A DNA stretch of 63,444 bases from Opitutaceae bacterium (GCA_003151515.1 PLXS01000015.1:1-63444); one strand, 5' to 3'; counted from the stretch's first letter, positions 54,537-63,444 are shown. The notes: generated from the letters alone by a model not told the origin. Numbers and translations are program-made.

Positions 54537-56459
54537 ATGGCCCAACTGAACTCAAGGATCCCGCCGGGGGCGCTCAGCGAGAAGTGGCGCAGGCACAAGG
54601 CCGACATCCGCCTCGTCAACCCGGCCAACAAGCGCAAGTACGAGATTATCGTCGTCGGAGCCGGCCTTGCGGGCGCTTCGGCCGCCGCCACGCTCTCGGA
54701 GCTCGGCTACAGGGTGAGCTGCTTCGTGTTCCACGACAGCCCGAGGCGCGCGCACTCGATCGCGGCCCAGGGCGGCATAAACGCCGCCAAGAATTACCAG
54801 AACGACGGCGACAGCGTTCATCGGCTCTTCTACGACACCGTCAAGGGAGGCGACTACCGCTCGCGCGAGGCCAACGTGTACCGGCTGGCGGAGGTCTCGG
54901 TCGACATCATCGACCAGTGCGTGGCGCAGGGCGTTCCCTTTGCCCGTGAGTACGGCGGGCTCCTCGCGAATCGCTCCTTCGGCGGCGCCCAGGTGTCGCG
55001 CACGTTCTACGCGCGCGGCCAGACGGGCCAGCAGCTGCTCCTCGGCGCCTACTCGGCCCTCTCCCGGGCGATCAGCGCGGGGGGCGTCCAGATGCACGTG
55101 CATTCCGAGATGCTCGACCTCGTTATCGTTGGCGGCCACGCCAAGGGAATAGTCGTGCGGGACCTGGTAACGGGAGAGGTCACGCGGCACTCGGCCGACG
55201 CCGTCGTGCTCGCGACCGGGGGCTACGGCAACGTTTTCAACCTCTCGACCTACGCCCGCGGATCGAACGCGACGGCCATCTGGCGCGCCTACAAGCGGGG
55301 CGCGTGCTTCGCGAACCCCTGCTTCACGCAGATCCACCCGACGTGCATCCCCGTTACCGGCGACTACCAGTCGAAGCTGACCCTCATGTCGGAGTCCCTG
55401 CGCAACGACGGGCGAATCTGGGTCCCAAAGCGCAAGGAGGACCGCCTGAAGCCGCCGGGGTCGATCGCCGAGGACGACCGCGACTACTACCTGGAGCGCA
55501 TCTACCCGAGCTTCGGCAACCTCTGCCCGCGCGACGTGGCGTCGCGCGCGGCGAAGCGCGTCTGCGACGAGGGGCGCGGCGTGGGCGAGACGGGGCTCGG
55601 CGTGTACCTCGACTTCTCCGAGGCGATCGGCCGCCTGGGCGAGGCGGCCGTTCGCGAGCGCTACGGCAACCTCTTCGACATCTACCACGAGATCACGAAC
55701 GAGAACGCCTACAAGGTGCCGATGAGGATCTTCCCCGCGGTGCACTACGCGATGGGGGGCATGTGGGTGGACTACAACCTGATGTCGAACATCCCCGGGC
55801 TGTTCGTGCTCGGCGAGGCGAACTTCTCCGACCACGGGGCGAACCGGCTCGGCGCGTCGGCCCTCATGCAGGGGCTTGCCGACGGCTACTTCGTCATCCC
55901 GTACACGATCGGCGACTATCTCGCGACACAGAAGCCAGGCTCGCGGTCCGCTGCGGACGCGCCGGAGTTCGCGCAGGCGGAGGAGAACGTCCGGGCGATC
56001 ACGAGGCGCCTCCTCGGGGTGAAGGGGAAGAGCCCCGTCAGCGACTTCCACAAGCGCCTCGGGCGCATCCTCTGGCAGCACTGCGGGATGGCGCGCAACA
56101 AGGCCGGCCTCGAGAAGGCCCTGCGGGAAATCCCGGCCCTGCGCGCCGAGTTCTGGGAGAGCGTCAACGTGCCGGGCTCCGCCGAGAGCCTCAACCAGTC
56201 CCTCGAGAGGGCCGGGCGGGTGGCGGACTTCCTCGAGCTCGGCGAGCTCCTGTGCCGCGACGCCCTGACACGCGAGGAAAGCTGCGGGTGCCACTTCCGC
56301 GAGGAGCACCAGTTCCCGGATGGCGAATGCAAGAGGGACGACGCCAACTTCGCGCACGTGGCCGCGTGGGAATACGCCGGGGAGGGCGTGGCCCCCGTGC
56401 GAAACGTCGAGCCGCTCGTCTACGAGGCGGTAAAGATGAGCGTCCGAAACTACAAGTGA
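54537..56459 (+). CDS. sdhA: Succinate dehydrogenase flavoprotein subunit
   Basis: A 640-residue flavoprotein. The FAD site has [15 protein letters not shown], the covalent-FAD His is in [12 protein letters not shown], the capping and active-site region includes FTQIHPTC, and [12 protein letters not shown] and [17 protein letters not shown] are conserved. It oxidises succinate to fumarate. The size and HDSPRRAHS sequence fit the B-type enzyme. Its stop shares one base with the sdhB start (TGATG). Confidence 0.98.
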   Translation: MAQLNSRIPPGALSEKWRRHKADIRLVNPANKRKYEIIVVGAGLAGASAAATLSELGYRVSCFVFHDSPRRAHSIAAQGGINAAKNYQNDGDSVHRLFYDTVKGGDYRSREANVYRLAEVSVDIIDQCVAQGVPFAREYGGLLANRSFGGAQVSRTFYARGQTGQQLLLGAYSALSRAISAGGVQMHVHSEMLDLVIVGGHAKGIVVRDLVTGEVTRHSADAVVLATGGYGNVFNLSTYARGSNATAIWRAYKRGACFANPCFTQIHPTCIPVTGDYQSKLTLMSESLRNDGRIWVPKRKEDRLKPPGSIAEDDRDYYLERIYPSFGNLCPRDVASRAAKRVCDEGRGVGETGLGVYLDFSEAIGRLGEAAVRERYGNLFDIYHEITNENAYKVPMRIFPAVHYAMGGMWVDYNLMSNIPGLFVLGEANFSDHGANRLGASALMQGLADGYFVIPYTIGDYLATQKPGSRSAADAPEFAQAEENVRAITRRLLGVKGKSPVSDFHKRLGRILWQHCGMARNKAGLEKALREIPALRAEFWESVNVPGSAESLNQSLERAGRVADFLELGELLCRDALTREESCGCHFREEHQFPDGECKRDDANFAHVAAWEYAGEGVAPVRNVEPLVYEAVKMSVRNYK

Positions 56460-57253
56460 TGAGCGCGGCGACCTTCAACGTGACGCTCAGGGTGTGGCGC
56501 CAGGCGGGGCCCGGGCAGCCCGGCCGCTTTGTCGAGTACGCCGCGCGCGGCGTCAACCCCGACATGTCGTTCCTCGAGATGCTCGACGTCGTCAACGACG
56601 AGCTGACGCTCAGGGGCGAGGAGCCGATCGCCTTCGCGCACGACTGCCGCGAGGGCATCTGCGGGACCTGCTCCCTCACGATCGACGGCAAGCCGCACGG
56701 GCCGCACGGCGGCGTGGCCTCGTGCCAGACGTACATGCGCAGCTACAAGGACGGCGACACCATCGTGGTCGAGCCGTTCCGGGCGCGGCCGTTCCCGGTC
56801 ATCAAGGACCTGGTCACGGACAGGAGCGCCTTCGACCAGATCCAGCAGGCCGGCGGATTCATCACGGCGCGCACGGGCTCGGCCCCGGACGCCAACGCCA
56901 ACCCGATCGCGAAGGAGGTCGCGGACCTCGCGATGGACGCGGCGCAGTGCATCGGCTGCGGCGCCTGCGTGGCGGCGTGCAAGAATTCAAGCGCCATGCT
57001 CTTCGTCGCCGCGAAGGTCTCGCACCTGGGGCTCCTTCCGCAGGGCCAGCCCGAGCGCGACCGCAGGGTTCTCGCCATGGTGAGGACGATGGACGGGCTC
57101 GGCTTCGGCGGATGCACCAACCAGTACGAGTGCAGCGCCGCGTGCCCAAAGCTGATCTCGCACGATTTCATCGCGCGCATGAACCGCGACTACGCGAAGG
57201 CGGTATTCCGGGCCGCGTTCAGGCCGCTTCCCGCGGACGCGGGCGGAGAGTAG
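56459..57253 (+). CDS. sdhB: Succinate dehydrogenase iron-sulfur subunit
   Basis: A 264-residue iron-sulfur protein. CREGICGTC with a later Cys holds the [2Fe-2S] cluster, [11 protein letters not shown] the [4Fe-4S], and [13 protein letters not shown] the [3Fe-4S] region. It relays electrons from FAD to quinone. It overlaps sdhA by one base, completing the sdhCAB order. The frame is open upstream through sdhA as shadow only. Confidence 0.98.
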   Translation: MSAATFNVTLRVWRQAGPGQPGRFVEYAARGVNPDMSFLEMLDVVNDELTLRGEEPIAFAHDCREGICGTCSLTIDGKPHGPHGGVASCQTYMRSYKDGDTIVVEPFRARPFPVIKDLVTDRSAFDQIQQAGGFITARTGSAPDANANPIAKEVADLAMDAAQCIGCGACVAACKNSSAMLFVAAKVSHLGLLPQGQPERDRRVLAMVRTMDGLGFGGCTNQYECSAACPKLISHDFIARMNRDYAKAVFRAAFRPLPADAGGE

Positions 57254-57327
57254 CGCCCGAGGGGCGCGCATTCGCGCGGAGCCGGCGCCCGCCCATCTGC
57301 CGGGCGGCCCGTCCATCATAGTTCGGT

Positions 57328-57354
57328 GTAACTTTTGGCCGGAGGTGGTGTTCT
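57328..57354 (+). promoter_or_regulatory. Bipartite element, copy 1 (GTAACTTTT-N11-GTGTTCT)
   Basis: GTAACTTTT at 57328-57336 and GTGTTCT at 57348-57354 are separated by 11 bases. The same two blocks with the same spacing lie ahead of the paralogous gene at 57727, while the bases between differ. It sits 37 bases before ATG 57392 and probably is the promoter. Confidence 0.55.
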
Positions 57355-57391
57355 CGTGGAAGCAGCAAAAGCAACAACCTCCCCCGGACAC

Positions 57392-57613
57392 ATGAACACG
57401 AACTCACTTCCCGTAATCGCCTTCCTGGCCGCAATCGCGGCCATCGCCATCGTCCCCATGAGCGCCGCCGCCGCGTGCTTCGCACTCACGGCGACGGGGC
57501 TCCTCTCGACGATGGTCGCCGACTACGGCCGCGCCAAGAGGCCCGGCCTGGTTCTGGCCCCCGTCGTCCCGTTCGCCCCGCAAAACGGCGCGTCCGTCGA
57601 CGAGGCCGCCTGA
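57392..57613 (+). CDS. Small 73-residue membrane protein, tandem paralog A
   Basis: A 73-residue protein with a continuous hydrophobic stretch (about 6-42) ending in TGLLSTMVADYGR, then a short Pro-rich polar tail (APVVPFAP). It aligns without gaps to the next gene, about 41 of 73 positions identical by hand count. The hydrophobic part could be a membrane hairpin or a signal peptide followed by a short exported peptide. I do not recognise the family. The ATG was chosen because both paralogs then have the same length and the same distance relation to the bipartite element. Confidence 0.8.
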   Translation: MNTNSLPVIAFLAAIAAIAIVPMSAAAACFALTATGLLSTMVADYGRAKRPGLVLAPVVPFAPQNGASVDEAA

Positions 57614-57673
57614 GCCGGGCCCGAGCCCGCGCGAACGCCCGGGCCGCGGCCGCGATGGCCCAGAAGAAAGACC

Positions 57674-57700
57674 GTAACTTTTCCGCGATCCGCGTGTTCT
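57674..57700 (+). promoter_or_regulatory. Bipartite element, copy 2 (GTAACTTTT-N11-GTGTTCT)
   Basis: GTAACTTTT at 57674-57682 and GTGTTCT at 57694-57700, again 11 bases apart, 26 bases before ATG 57727. Conservation of both blocks and their spacing, but not the spacer, argues for selection. Confidence 0.55.
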
Positions 57701-57726
57701 TAGAGCACACAGAAGGAAGAAAGAAC

Positions 57727-57948
57727 ATGAAGACACACACCCTTTCGATCATCGCTTCCCTGGCCGCAGTCGTGGCCGTGGCCCTCGTGCCCGTGAGCGC
57801 AGCCGCCGCGAGCATCGCGCTCACGGTCACGGGCCTCCTGACCACCATGCTGGCCGACTACGGCCGCCCGGCGGTGCGCTACGCAACTCCGGCCCCCGTG
57901 GTCGCGTTTGCGCCGCGCGCGCAGGCCGGGCTCAGGCAGGCGGCCTGA
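57727..57948 (+). CDS. Small 73-residue membrane protein, tandem paralog B
   Basis: A 73-residue paralog of the preceding gene, same length, with the shared core SAAAA-x2-ALT-x-TGLL-x-TM-x-ADYGR and C-terminal APVV-x-FAP. AGAAGGAAG purine-rich sequence lies just before the ATG as a ribosome site. A strong bidirectional terminator follows at 58010. Each copy has its own upstream element, so they may be separately transcribed. Function unknown. Confidence 0.82.
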   Translation: MKTHTLSIIASLAAVVAVALVPVSAAAASIALTVTGLLTTMLADYGRPAVRYATPAPVVAFAPRAQAGLRQAA

Positions 57949-58002
57949 GGGCCGGTATCACTTTCGGCGCGCGGGGTGCAGCCCCCGGGCAGCCAATGGT
58001 AG

Positions 58003-58039
58003 AAAAAACGGCGGCCGGACCTTAGTCCGGCCGCCTTTC
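58003..58039. terminator. Bidirectional terminator between the small genes
   Basis: GGCGGCCGGAC (58010-58020) and GTCCGGCCGCC (58025-58035) form a perfect 11-bp stem with a CTTA loop. On the plus strand TTTCC follows; on the minus strand the run of A at 58003-58008 becomes a strong T-run. It serves the paralog pair and the convergent 91-residue gene. Confidence 0.9.
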
Positions 58040-58157
58040 CATTCCCGCGGGCACAACACCGCCCGCCGGATGCGCGCAGGGCGGCCTCAATCAGGCGCAG
58101 CCGCGGCGAGGGGAGGCGCGCCGGACGGGGCCGAGGCTCAAAAGGCGGCGCAGGCGC

Positions 58158-58433
58158 CTAAAACATCGAGATCGCGTGCGCGCTCTCCAGCGCGACCCAC
58201 GCCGCGACGCAGACGGCCGCGGCGACAAGCGTCAGCCTGACCGCCTTTCGCCCCTTCAGCACGGCGTCGTGAAAGTCCGTGTTCAGGGTCTTGCGGTTCG
58301 TCTCGGTTATGAAACTCACGAAACTCGGGTCCCGAAACCGCCCGTGCGAGTCGCCCCGCATCCCGAAACGGATGACGGGCCGATGGAAGAGATTCCTGAG
58401 CAAGGGGGGCATGGCGGCGGTGGGGAAGGTCAC
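58158..58433 (-). CDS. Hypothetical 91-residue membrane protein
   Basis: A small protein with a basic N-terminal half (RDPSFVSFITETNRKTLNTDFHDAVLKGRKAV) written here across two natural segments, and one C-terminal membrane helix (about 66-88). It is not a family I know. The start is GTG 58433 or ATG 58412. It points toward the bidirectional terminator and is divergent from lysA, with 87 bases between the GTG and lysA. The charge pattern suggests a tail-anchored protein with the N-terminus in the cytoplasm. Confidence 0.6.
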   Translation of the reverse strand: MTFPTAAMPPLLRNLFHRPVIRFGMRGDSHGRFRDPSFVSFITETNRKTLNTDFHDAVLKGRKAVRLTLVAAAVCVAAWVALESAHAISMF

Positions 58434-58520
58434 TATCCGTATTTTGAGGTCGTTTATTCAATGGGAAACTAGCTACTGTCGGCCTTTCACGGAATTTTAT
58501 CAGACGCGCGCACCAAGCCC

Positions 58521-59825
58521 ATGCACCACTTTCACTACGCCGGCCAGAACCTGCACTGCGAATCCGTCGACCTGGCGGAGGTGGCGCGGCTCTACGGCAC
58601 GCCGACGTACGTCTACAGCGCGGCGACGATCGCGGACAACTATCAGCGGCTTTCCAACAGCCTGAAGGGGCTCGACGTGCGGGTGTGCTACGCGGTGAAG
58701 GCCAACTCCAACTTGGCGGTGATCAGGCACTTGTCCAACCTTGGCTCCTCCTTTGACTTCGCCAGCGCCGGCGAGATGCGCCGGGTCGTCGCGGCCGGCG
58801 GCAGCGTCCGCACAAGCGTCTTCGCCGGCGTAGGCAAGACGGAGACCGAGATCCGGCTGGCCCTCGAGGCGGGCATCGCCTCCTTCCACGTCGAGAGCGA
58901 GCCCGAGCTCGCGCGCATAAACCACGTGGCGGGGAAGCTCGGCCTCAAGGCCGCCATCGCGATCCGGGTCAACCCCGACGTCGACGCCAACACCCACGCG
59001 AAGATCACCACGGGGACGAGCGCCAACAAGTTCGGCATCCCGATCAGGCAGGCAGCCGCGGCCTACGAGGCCGCCTCGAAGTACCCGAACATCTCGATTC
59101 AGGGAGTCCAGACGCACATCGGCTCGCAGATCACCGAGGTCGCGCCCTTTGTCAGGACCCTTGAGAAGCTGGCGCCGCTCGCGGCCGAGCTGAAGGAGAG
59201 GTACCGGATAAGCTACATCTCGATCGGGGGAGGCATCGGAGTCGTCTACAAGGACGCCCTCGCGAGCGGGGCGGCCGCATGGTGGGACGCGCAGCCGGAG
59301 GGGACGCGGCCGCTCACGCCGGAGGCCTACGGGGCGGCGCTGGCTCCGGCGCTGCGCAAGCTGGCCTTAAAGGTCCTCGTCGAGCCGGGCCGCTCCATGG
59401 TCGCCAACTCGGGCGTCCTCATCACGCGCGTCGAGTACCTCAAGCGCGGGCAGGGGAAGAACTTCCTCATCGTCGACGCGGCGATGAACGACCTGGTCAG
59501 GCCGGCCATGTACGACTCCTACCACGAGATCGTCCCGCTGCACCGCGACACGACCCGCCGGGCGCTCGTGGCGGACGTGGTCGGGCCCGTGTGCGAGAAC
59601 ACCGACACCTTCGCAAGGGACCGCCAGATCCAGGAGGTCGGCGAGGGCGAGTACGTCGCGCTCATGAGCGCGGGCGCCTACGGGCACGTCATGGCGAGCC
59701 GCTACAACACGCGCCCGCTCCCGGCGGAGGTGCTCGTCAGGGGGAGCTCGTTCGAGCAGGTCACGGCCCGGGAGACCTTCGAGCAGATGATCGCCAACGA
59801 GAAGATTCCGGCGTTTTTGAAGTAG
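58521..59825 (+). CDS. lysA: Diaminopimelate decarboxylase
   Basis: A 434-residue fold-III PLP enzyme catalysing the last step of lysine synthesis. Lys60 in YAVKANSN binds PLP; HIGSQI, SIGGGIGVVY, EPGRSMVANSG and the active-site CENTDTFARDR follow in order, the last being diagnostic for LysA. The C-terminal YGHVMASRYNTRPLPAEVLV is also conserved. It is followed after 32 bases by gpsA. Confidence 0.97.
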   Translation: MHHFHYAGQNLHCESVDLAEVARLYGTPTYVYSAATIADNYQRLSNSLKGLDVRVCYAVKANSNLAVIRHLSNLGSSFDFASAGEMRRVVAAGGSVRTSVFAGVGKTETEIRLALEAGIASFHVESEPELARINHVAGKLGLKAAIAIRVNPDVDANTHAKITTGTSANKFGIPIRQAAAAYEAASKYPNISIQGVQTHIGSQITEVAPFVRTLEKLAPLAAELKERYRISYISIGGGIGVVYKDALASGAAAWWDAQPEGTRPLTPEAYGAALAPALRKLALKVLVEPGRSMVANSGVLITRVEYLKRGQGKNFLIVDAAMNDLVRPAMYDSYHEIVPLHRDTTRRALVADVVGPVCENTDTFARDRQIQEVGEGEYVALMSAGAYGHVMASRYNTRPLPAEVLVRGSSFEQVTARETFEQMIANEKIPAFLK

Positions 59826-59857
59826 CAAGGGCCGCGCGGGCCGCTAAAAGAAGGTTG

Positions 59858-60880
59858 ATGAACTTCTGCGTCGTCGGAGCGGGGGCATGGGGCACCGCGT
59901 TCGCCCTGCACCTTGAGAGGTGCTCCCGACCCGTCACCCTGGTTCCGCGCAGGCCCGAGCAGGCGGCCGCGATCGTGTCGGCGCGCGAGAACCGCGAGTA
60001 CCTGCCGGGGATACCGGTGCCGGCGGCGGTCGCGGTCACGGGGAGTCTCAAGCACGGCCTGCACGGCGCCGACGTGGTCCTGCTCGCGTGCCCGGCGCAG
60101 ACGATCCGCCAGACCGCGGCCCACGTGCACCTGGCGCTCGGGGCGGGCTCGCGGCCGAGGCTGGTCGTGAGCCTCGCCAAGGGGCTCGAGCTCGGAAGCC
60201 ACATGCGCCCGTCGCAGATCATTGCGGAGGCGGTCCCGGCCACCCTGATCGGCGCGCTGTCCGGGCCGACGAACGCGGCGGAGGTGGCGCGGGGCCTGCC
60301 GGCCGCGATGGTGCTCGCCTGCGCGGGCGATGAGGCCTCCGTCCAGGAGCTGCAGGCCGAGCTTTCCGGGCCGACGCTGCGCGTCTACACCTCGGGCGAC
60401 CTTCCCGGCGTCGAGTACGGCGGCTGCCTGAAGAACATCTACGCGATCGCGGCCGGGATCTGCGAGGGCCTGGGGCTCGGCGACAACGCGAAGGCGGCGC
60501 TCGTCACCCGCGCGGTCACGGAAATGGTGCGCGTGGGCTGCACGCTCGGGGCGCGCAGGGAGACCTTCTACGGGCTGAGCGGCTTCGGCGACCTCGTGGC
60601 CACGTGCCACGGCGTCTGGAGCCGCAACCGAGAGTTCGGCCAGAGGATAGGCGAGGGAAGCCACATCGGGGACCTCCTTGCGGGAAGGAAGACGGTCGTC
60701 GAGGGGTTCGAGACCACGCGCTCCTTCGCGGGGCTGTGCTCGGAGCGCGGCATCGAGGCGCCGATCCTGGCCGAGATGAACGCCATCCTCTTCCAGGGCC
60801 GCCGGCCTGCCGACGCCATCTCGGCCCTGATGATGAGGGAACTCAAGCGCGAGTCGGCGCCAGAGCTTGCCAGAGGCTAG
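59858..60880 (+). CDS. gpsA: Glycerol-3-phosphate dehydrogenase (NAD(P)+)
   Basis: A 340-residue GpsA that makes sn-glycerol 3-phosphate for phospholipids. VVGAGAWGTAFALHL binds NAD(P); SLAKGLE, ALSGPTNAAEVARGLP, and EYGGCLKNIYAIAAGICEGL-type catalytic Lys segment are present, along with GLSGFGDLVATC. AAGAAGG lies four bases before the ATG, a clear ribosome site. It lies in the same direction as lysA. Confidence 0.97.
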   Translation: MNFCVVGAGAWGTAFALHLERCSRPVTLVPRRPEQAAAIVSARENREYLPGIPVPAAVAVTGSLKHGLHGADVVLLACPAQTIRQTAAHVHLALGAGSRPRLVVSLAKGLELGSHMRPSQIIAEAVPATLIGALSGPTNAAEVARGLPAAMVLACAGDEASVQELQAELSGPTLRVYTSGDLPGVEYGGCLKNIYAIAAGICEGLGLGDNAKAALVTRAVTEMVRVGCTLGARRETFYGLSGFGDLVATCHGVWSRNREFGQRIGEGSHIGDLLAGRKTVVEGFETTRSFAGLCSERGIEAPILAEMNAILFQGRRPADAISALMMRELKRESAPELARG

Positions 60881-61018
60881 GGGCTTGGCCGGTGGGCTTT
60901 CTATAGGCAAGATACTGAAGGACAACGGCTAGCGTTAATCAATTTGGGCGATCACGGGGGGCGATGGCCCCCACCCGAGGGTTGCACCGCGCCCGCGGCC
61001 TATGCAAATTGCGCGGCC

Positions 61019-61816
61019 ATGAAGATCGCCGTGGGCTGCACGCTTCGCTACAACGTCCTCGCACCGAGCGCAGCCTTCACCTTCAACGTGCTGGTCAACA
61101 CGGACCCGCAGCAGCAGATCGCGTCGGAGGCGATCTCGTTCGCGCCCGAGGTGTCGCGGGAGATCGCGGAGACGACCAAGGGGGAGCGTGTGCTGCGGGC
61201 CGAGGCCCCGGCCGGGCCCTTAGGGCTCTCCTACGCGGCGACCGTGGAGGTCGACCGCCCCGAGATGCCGCCGATGGTACCGGCTGACCGTCCCGGCAGG
61301 CTCCCACTCAGCATCCTCACGTACACGCTGCCCAGCCGCTACTGCGAGAGCGACCGCTTCGGCCCCGCGGCGTGGGAGCTCTTCGGCAAGGTCGAGGACC
61401 GGGCCGAGCAGGTGCGCCTCATCTGCAGGTGGGTCGACGAGAACATCGCCTACGCCCCGGGGTCGACCGACGGCAGGACCTCCGCCTGGGACGTCTTCCA
61501 GGGGCGCCGGGGCGTCTGCCGCGACTATACCCACCTGGCGATCGCCTTCTGCCGGGCGCTCTCCATTCCCGCCCGCTACGTGGGCGGGTACGCGGTCGGG
61601 CTGCAGCCCATGGACTTCCACGCGTGCTTCGAGGCCTACCTCGGCGGAGGATGGAGGCTCTTTGACCCGACAGACGCGATAGCCCCGGGCCTGATCGTCG
61701 TGTCCTCGCGCGGACGAGACGCAGCCTCCGCGGGGCTGACGACGATCTTCGGACGGGTCACCGCCGAACCCGTACGCGTGGAATGCTCGCTCGCGGCGGC
61801 GGCCGCGGTCGCCTAG
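61019..61816 (+). CDS. Transglutaminase-like cysteine protease fold protein
   Basis: A 265-residue protein with an N-terminal beta domain (1-115) and a transglutaminase-like core. The triad is intact: Cys167 in GVCRDYTHLA, His201 in FHACFEAYLG, and Asp216 in LFDPTD. This layout is common in bacterial proteins of unknown peptide substrate. There is no signal peptide from ATG 61019; a 25-residue upstream extension has none either. Its stop overlaps the end of the convergent pyrophosphatase gene by four bases. Confidence 0.88.
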   Translation: MKIAVGCTLRYNVLAPSAAFTFNVLVNTDPQQQIASEAISFAPEVSREIAETTKGERVLRAEAPAGPLGLSYAATVEVDRPEMPPMVPADRPGRLPLSILTYTLPSRYCESDRFGPAAWELFGKVEDRAEQVRLICRWVDENIAYAPGSTDGRTSAWDVFQGRRGVCRDYTHLAIAFCRALSIPARYVGGYAVGLQPMDFHACFEAYLGGGWRLFDPTDAIAPGLIVVSSRGRDAASAGLTTIFGRVTAEPVRVECSLAAAAAVA

Positions 61817-63444
61817 GCCTTCGAGTCCGCCGGTATCCGCATCTTGTAGAAGCTGCGGTACACGAACACCAGGGCCACGACGAAGATCACGGCCCCGAGG
61901 ACGTGCTTGAGCCCGGGCGCCATGTTGACGGCGATCTCCACGGCGAGGAGCCCGAAGAGCGTTGTGAACTTGATCACCGGGTTGAGCGAGACCGACGACG
62001 TGTCCTTGAAGGGGTCGCCGACCGTGTCGCCGACGACCGTCGCCGCGTGCAGGGGCGTGCCCTTCTGCTTCAACTCCACTTCGACGATCTTCTTCGCGTT
62101 GTCCCAGGCGCCGCCGGCGTTGGCCATGAAGATGGCCTGGAAGAGTCCGAAGAAGGCGATGCCGATCAGGTAGCCGATGAAGAAGTACGGGTCGAAGAAC
62201 GCGAGCGACAGGGCGAAGCAGAACACGACGACGAAGATGTTCACCATCCCCTTCTGGGCGTATTGCGTGCAGATCTTGACGACCTCCTTGGAGGCGGCGA
62301 CCGAGGCCGTGGTGGCGTCGAGCTTCATGTTCTCCTTGATGTAGACGACCGCCCGGTACGCGCCGGTGACGACCGCCTGCGTGCTCGCGCCCGTGAACCA
62401 GTAGATCACGGCGCCTCCCATGAGCAGGCCCATCAGCGCCTCGGGGTGGACGAGCGAAAGGCGCTCGATCGTGTCCGGGTTCAGGTGCTTGAGGAGCATG
62501 ATGATGCCGAAGACCATCGTCGTGGCGCCCACGACCGCGGTGCCGATGAGCACGGGCTTGGCGGTCGCCTTGAAGGTGTTGCCCGCCCCGTCGCCCTTCT
62601 CGAGCTGGTGCTTGGCCTGCGCGAAGTCCGGCTTGAACTTGAAGTCCCTCTCGATCTCCGCGGCGATGTCCTTCTTCGACTCGATCTGCGAGAGCTCGTA
62701 CACGGACTGGGCGTTGTCGGTCACGGGCCCGAAGCTGTCGACCGCGATCGTCACGGGGCCCATGCCGAGGAAGCCGAAGGCGACGAGCCCGAACGCGAAG
62801 ATCGGGGCCGCGAAGCGGAACTCGGGAGGCATGACCGCCTGAAACGCCTCGTTGCCCGCGAAATGGTAGGCCCCGAACATGAGGACGAGGATGACCAGGC
62901 CCATCCAGAACGCTGAGAAGTTGCCGCACACGAAGCCCGACAGGATGTTGAGTGAGGCGCCGCCCTGCCTTGACGAGGTCACGATCTCCTTCACGTGCCG
63001 GCTCTCCGTCGACGTGAAGATCTTCGTGAATTCGGGGATGATGGCTCCGGCCACGGTCCCGATGGAGATGATCGTCGAGAGCACCAACCAGAGGCCCGGG
63101 GGGCAAAGCGGATGGCTGGCGAGGAGGACGTAGGTCGCGCCGTAGGTGACCGCGATGGAGACCAGCGACGTGATCCAGACCAGGTGCGTGAGCGGAAGCT
63201 CCAGGTTAAAGTCCTTCTTGCTGCCGTAGAGGGACTGGCTCACCCAGCTGTTCAGGAAGTAGCTCGCGAGCGAGGTGATGATCATCAGGATGCGCATCGC
63301 GAAGATCCAGACGATCAGCGTGCCGCATAGGCCGGGGTTCGAAAGGAGCGCCAGCGCCAGGAAGGCGATCAGGGCCACGCCGGTGACGCCGTAGGTCTCG
63401 AAGCCGTCCGCCGTCGGCCCGACCGAGTCGCCCGCGTTGTCGCC
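61813..63444 (-). CDS. hppA: Membrane-bound proton/sodium-translocating pyrophosphatase, 5' end cut
   Basis: The C-terminal 543 codons of a membrane pyrophosphatase, running off the window end. It splits pyrophosphate and pumps H+ or Na+. Motifs near the edge read GDNAGDSVGPTADGFETYG, a variant of the usual DNVGDNAGDCAGMAADLFE pattern in short form. DSFGPVTDNAQ and GNTFKA (Lys at the position that marks potassium independence in canonical enzymes) follow, separated by an extra ~30-residue charged segment. WDNAKKIVE is present near the C-terminus. These changes suggest a divergent subfamily. The 22 codons upstream of GTG 63378 are in frame, so that GTG is not the start. Confidence 0.93.
   Translation of the reverse strand, partial: GDNAGDSVGPTADGFETYGVTGVALIAFLALALLSNPGLCGTLIVWIFAMRILMIITSLASYFLNSWVSQSLYGSKKDFNLELPLTHLVWITSLVSIAVTYGATYVLLASHPLCPPGLWLVLSTIISIGTVAGAIIPEFTKIFTSTESRHVKEIVTSSRQGGASLNILSGFVCGNFSAFWMGLVILVLMFGAYHFAGNEAFQAVMPPEFRFAAPIFAFGLVAFGFLGMGPVTIAVDSFGPVTDNAQSVYELSQIESKKDIAAEIERDFKFKPDFAQAKHQLEKGDGAGNTFKATAKPVLIGTAVVGATTMVFGIIMLLKHLNPDTIERLSLVHPEALMGLLMGGAVIYWFTGASTQAVVTGAYRAVVYIKENMKLDATTASVAASKEVVKICTQYAQKGMVNIFVVVFCFALSLAFFDPYFFIGYLIGIAFFGLFQAIFMANAGGAWDNAKKIVEVELKQKGTPLHAATVVGDTVGDPFKDTSSVSLNPVIKFTTLFGLLAVEIAVNMAPGLKHVLGAVIFVVALVFVYRSFYKMRIPADSKA

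Noticed and set aside
57254..57327. Terminator after sdhB
   Set aside because: CGCCCG and CGGGCG can pair near 57285-57310 but no T-run follows.
60944..61018. 25-residue N-terminal extension of the transglutaminase-like protein
   Set aside because: It lacks signal or domain character and the ATG at 61019 starts directly at the beta domain.
1..63444. CRISPR array, prophage or insertion sequence
   Set aside because: No regularly spaced repeats, Cas, integrase, transposase or phage structural genes were seen.

Overview
The window reads as one contiguous stretch of a high-GC, free-living, Gram-negative chromosome. I infer Verrucomicrobiota, most likely Opitutales/Opitutaceae. The reasons are a TonB receptor with a Ser/Thr-rich N-terminus, secreted proteins with Ig-like and 'RLTNLSxRxQVGTG' domains, many overlapping stop/start junctions, few strong Shine-Dalgarno sites, an Mla system without MlaA or MlaC, and a homospermidine route. 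No phage, insertion sequence, integrase or CRISPR array is visible. Most of the window is core chromosome with a few accessory islands.

Layout. 1-355: ssrA (tmRNA), minus strand, cut by one base. 643-3631: TonB-dependent receptor and terminator. 3625-7358 (minus): DUF423 protein, CCA-adding-type nucleotidyltransferase and a GH20-like glycosidase. 7409-8345: rplM-rpsI with promoter and terminator. 8387-15390: arginine biosynthesis, argC, argJ (reversed), argB, argD, argF, argG. 15406-20539 (minus): MBL-fold hydrolase, a secreted WPLF-repeat protein, then MlaE, MlaF and MlaD-type lipid transport genes. 20620-22906: rsmD, rsmE and an aldo/keto reductase. 23062-23135: tRNA-Gly. 23616-32168: a carbohydrate locus with a PA14-containing GH31, an MFS sugar transporter and a GH63-like enzyme, followed by an M23-type peptidase.

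32209-35645 is a tightly overlapped operon: REC-histidine kinase, single-domain response regulator, a 76-residue unknown and a PilB/GspE ATPase. 35962-43326 holds an alpha-amino-acid-ester-hydrolase-type enzyme, an orphan REC domain that looks like the tail of a hybrid kinase, a secreted GH53 galactanase, PilC/GspF, and an NtrC-like regulator that has lost the GAFTGA and Walker B motifs. 43392-46631: carB. 46709-50944: a TPR membrane protein, a secreted Ig protein, an ornithine-type decarboxylase and homospermidine synthase. 51046-53680: tRNA-Pro, a LysM protein, a NUDIX hydrolase and an AMP-forming ligase. 53790-57253: sdhCAB. 57328-57948: two tandem 73-residue paralogous membrane proteins sharing a bipartite upstream element. 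58158-63444: a small membrane protein, lysA, gpsA, a transglutaminase-like protein and a divergent membrane pyrophosphatase cut by the window end.

How they fit together. The arg block and carB cover most of ornithine, citrulline and argininosuccinate synthesis; argH and carA are not in the window. Ornithine would feed the decarboxylase/homospermidine synthase pair. The GH53, GH31, GH63-like and MFS genes suggest growth on plant cell-wall polysaccharides. The two places most worth following as possible new systems are the kinase/regulator/small-protein/PilB operon with its degenerate NtrC-like regulator nearby, and the tandem small membrane proteins with their conserved promoter-like element. 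The WPLF-repeat protein welded to the Mla operon is a third.
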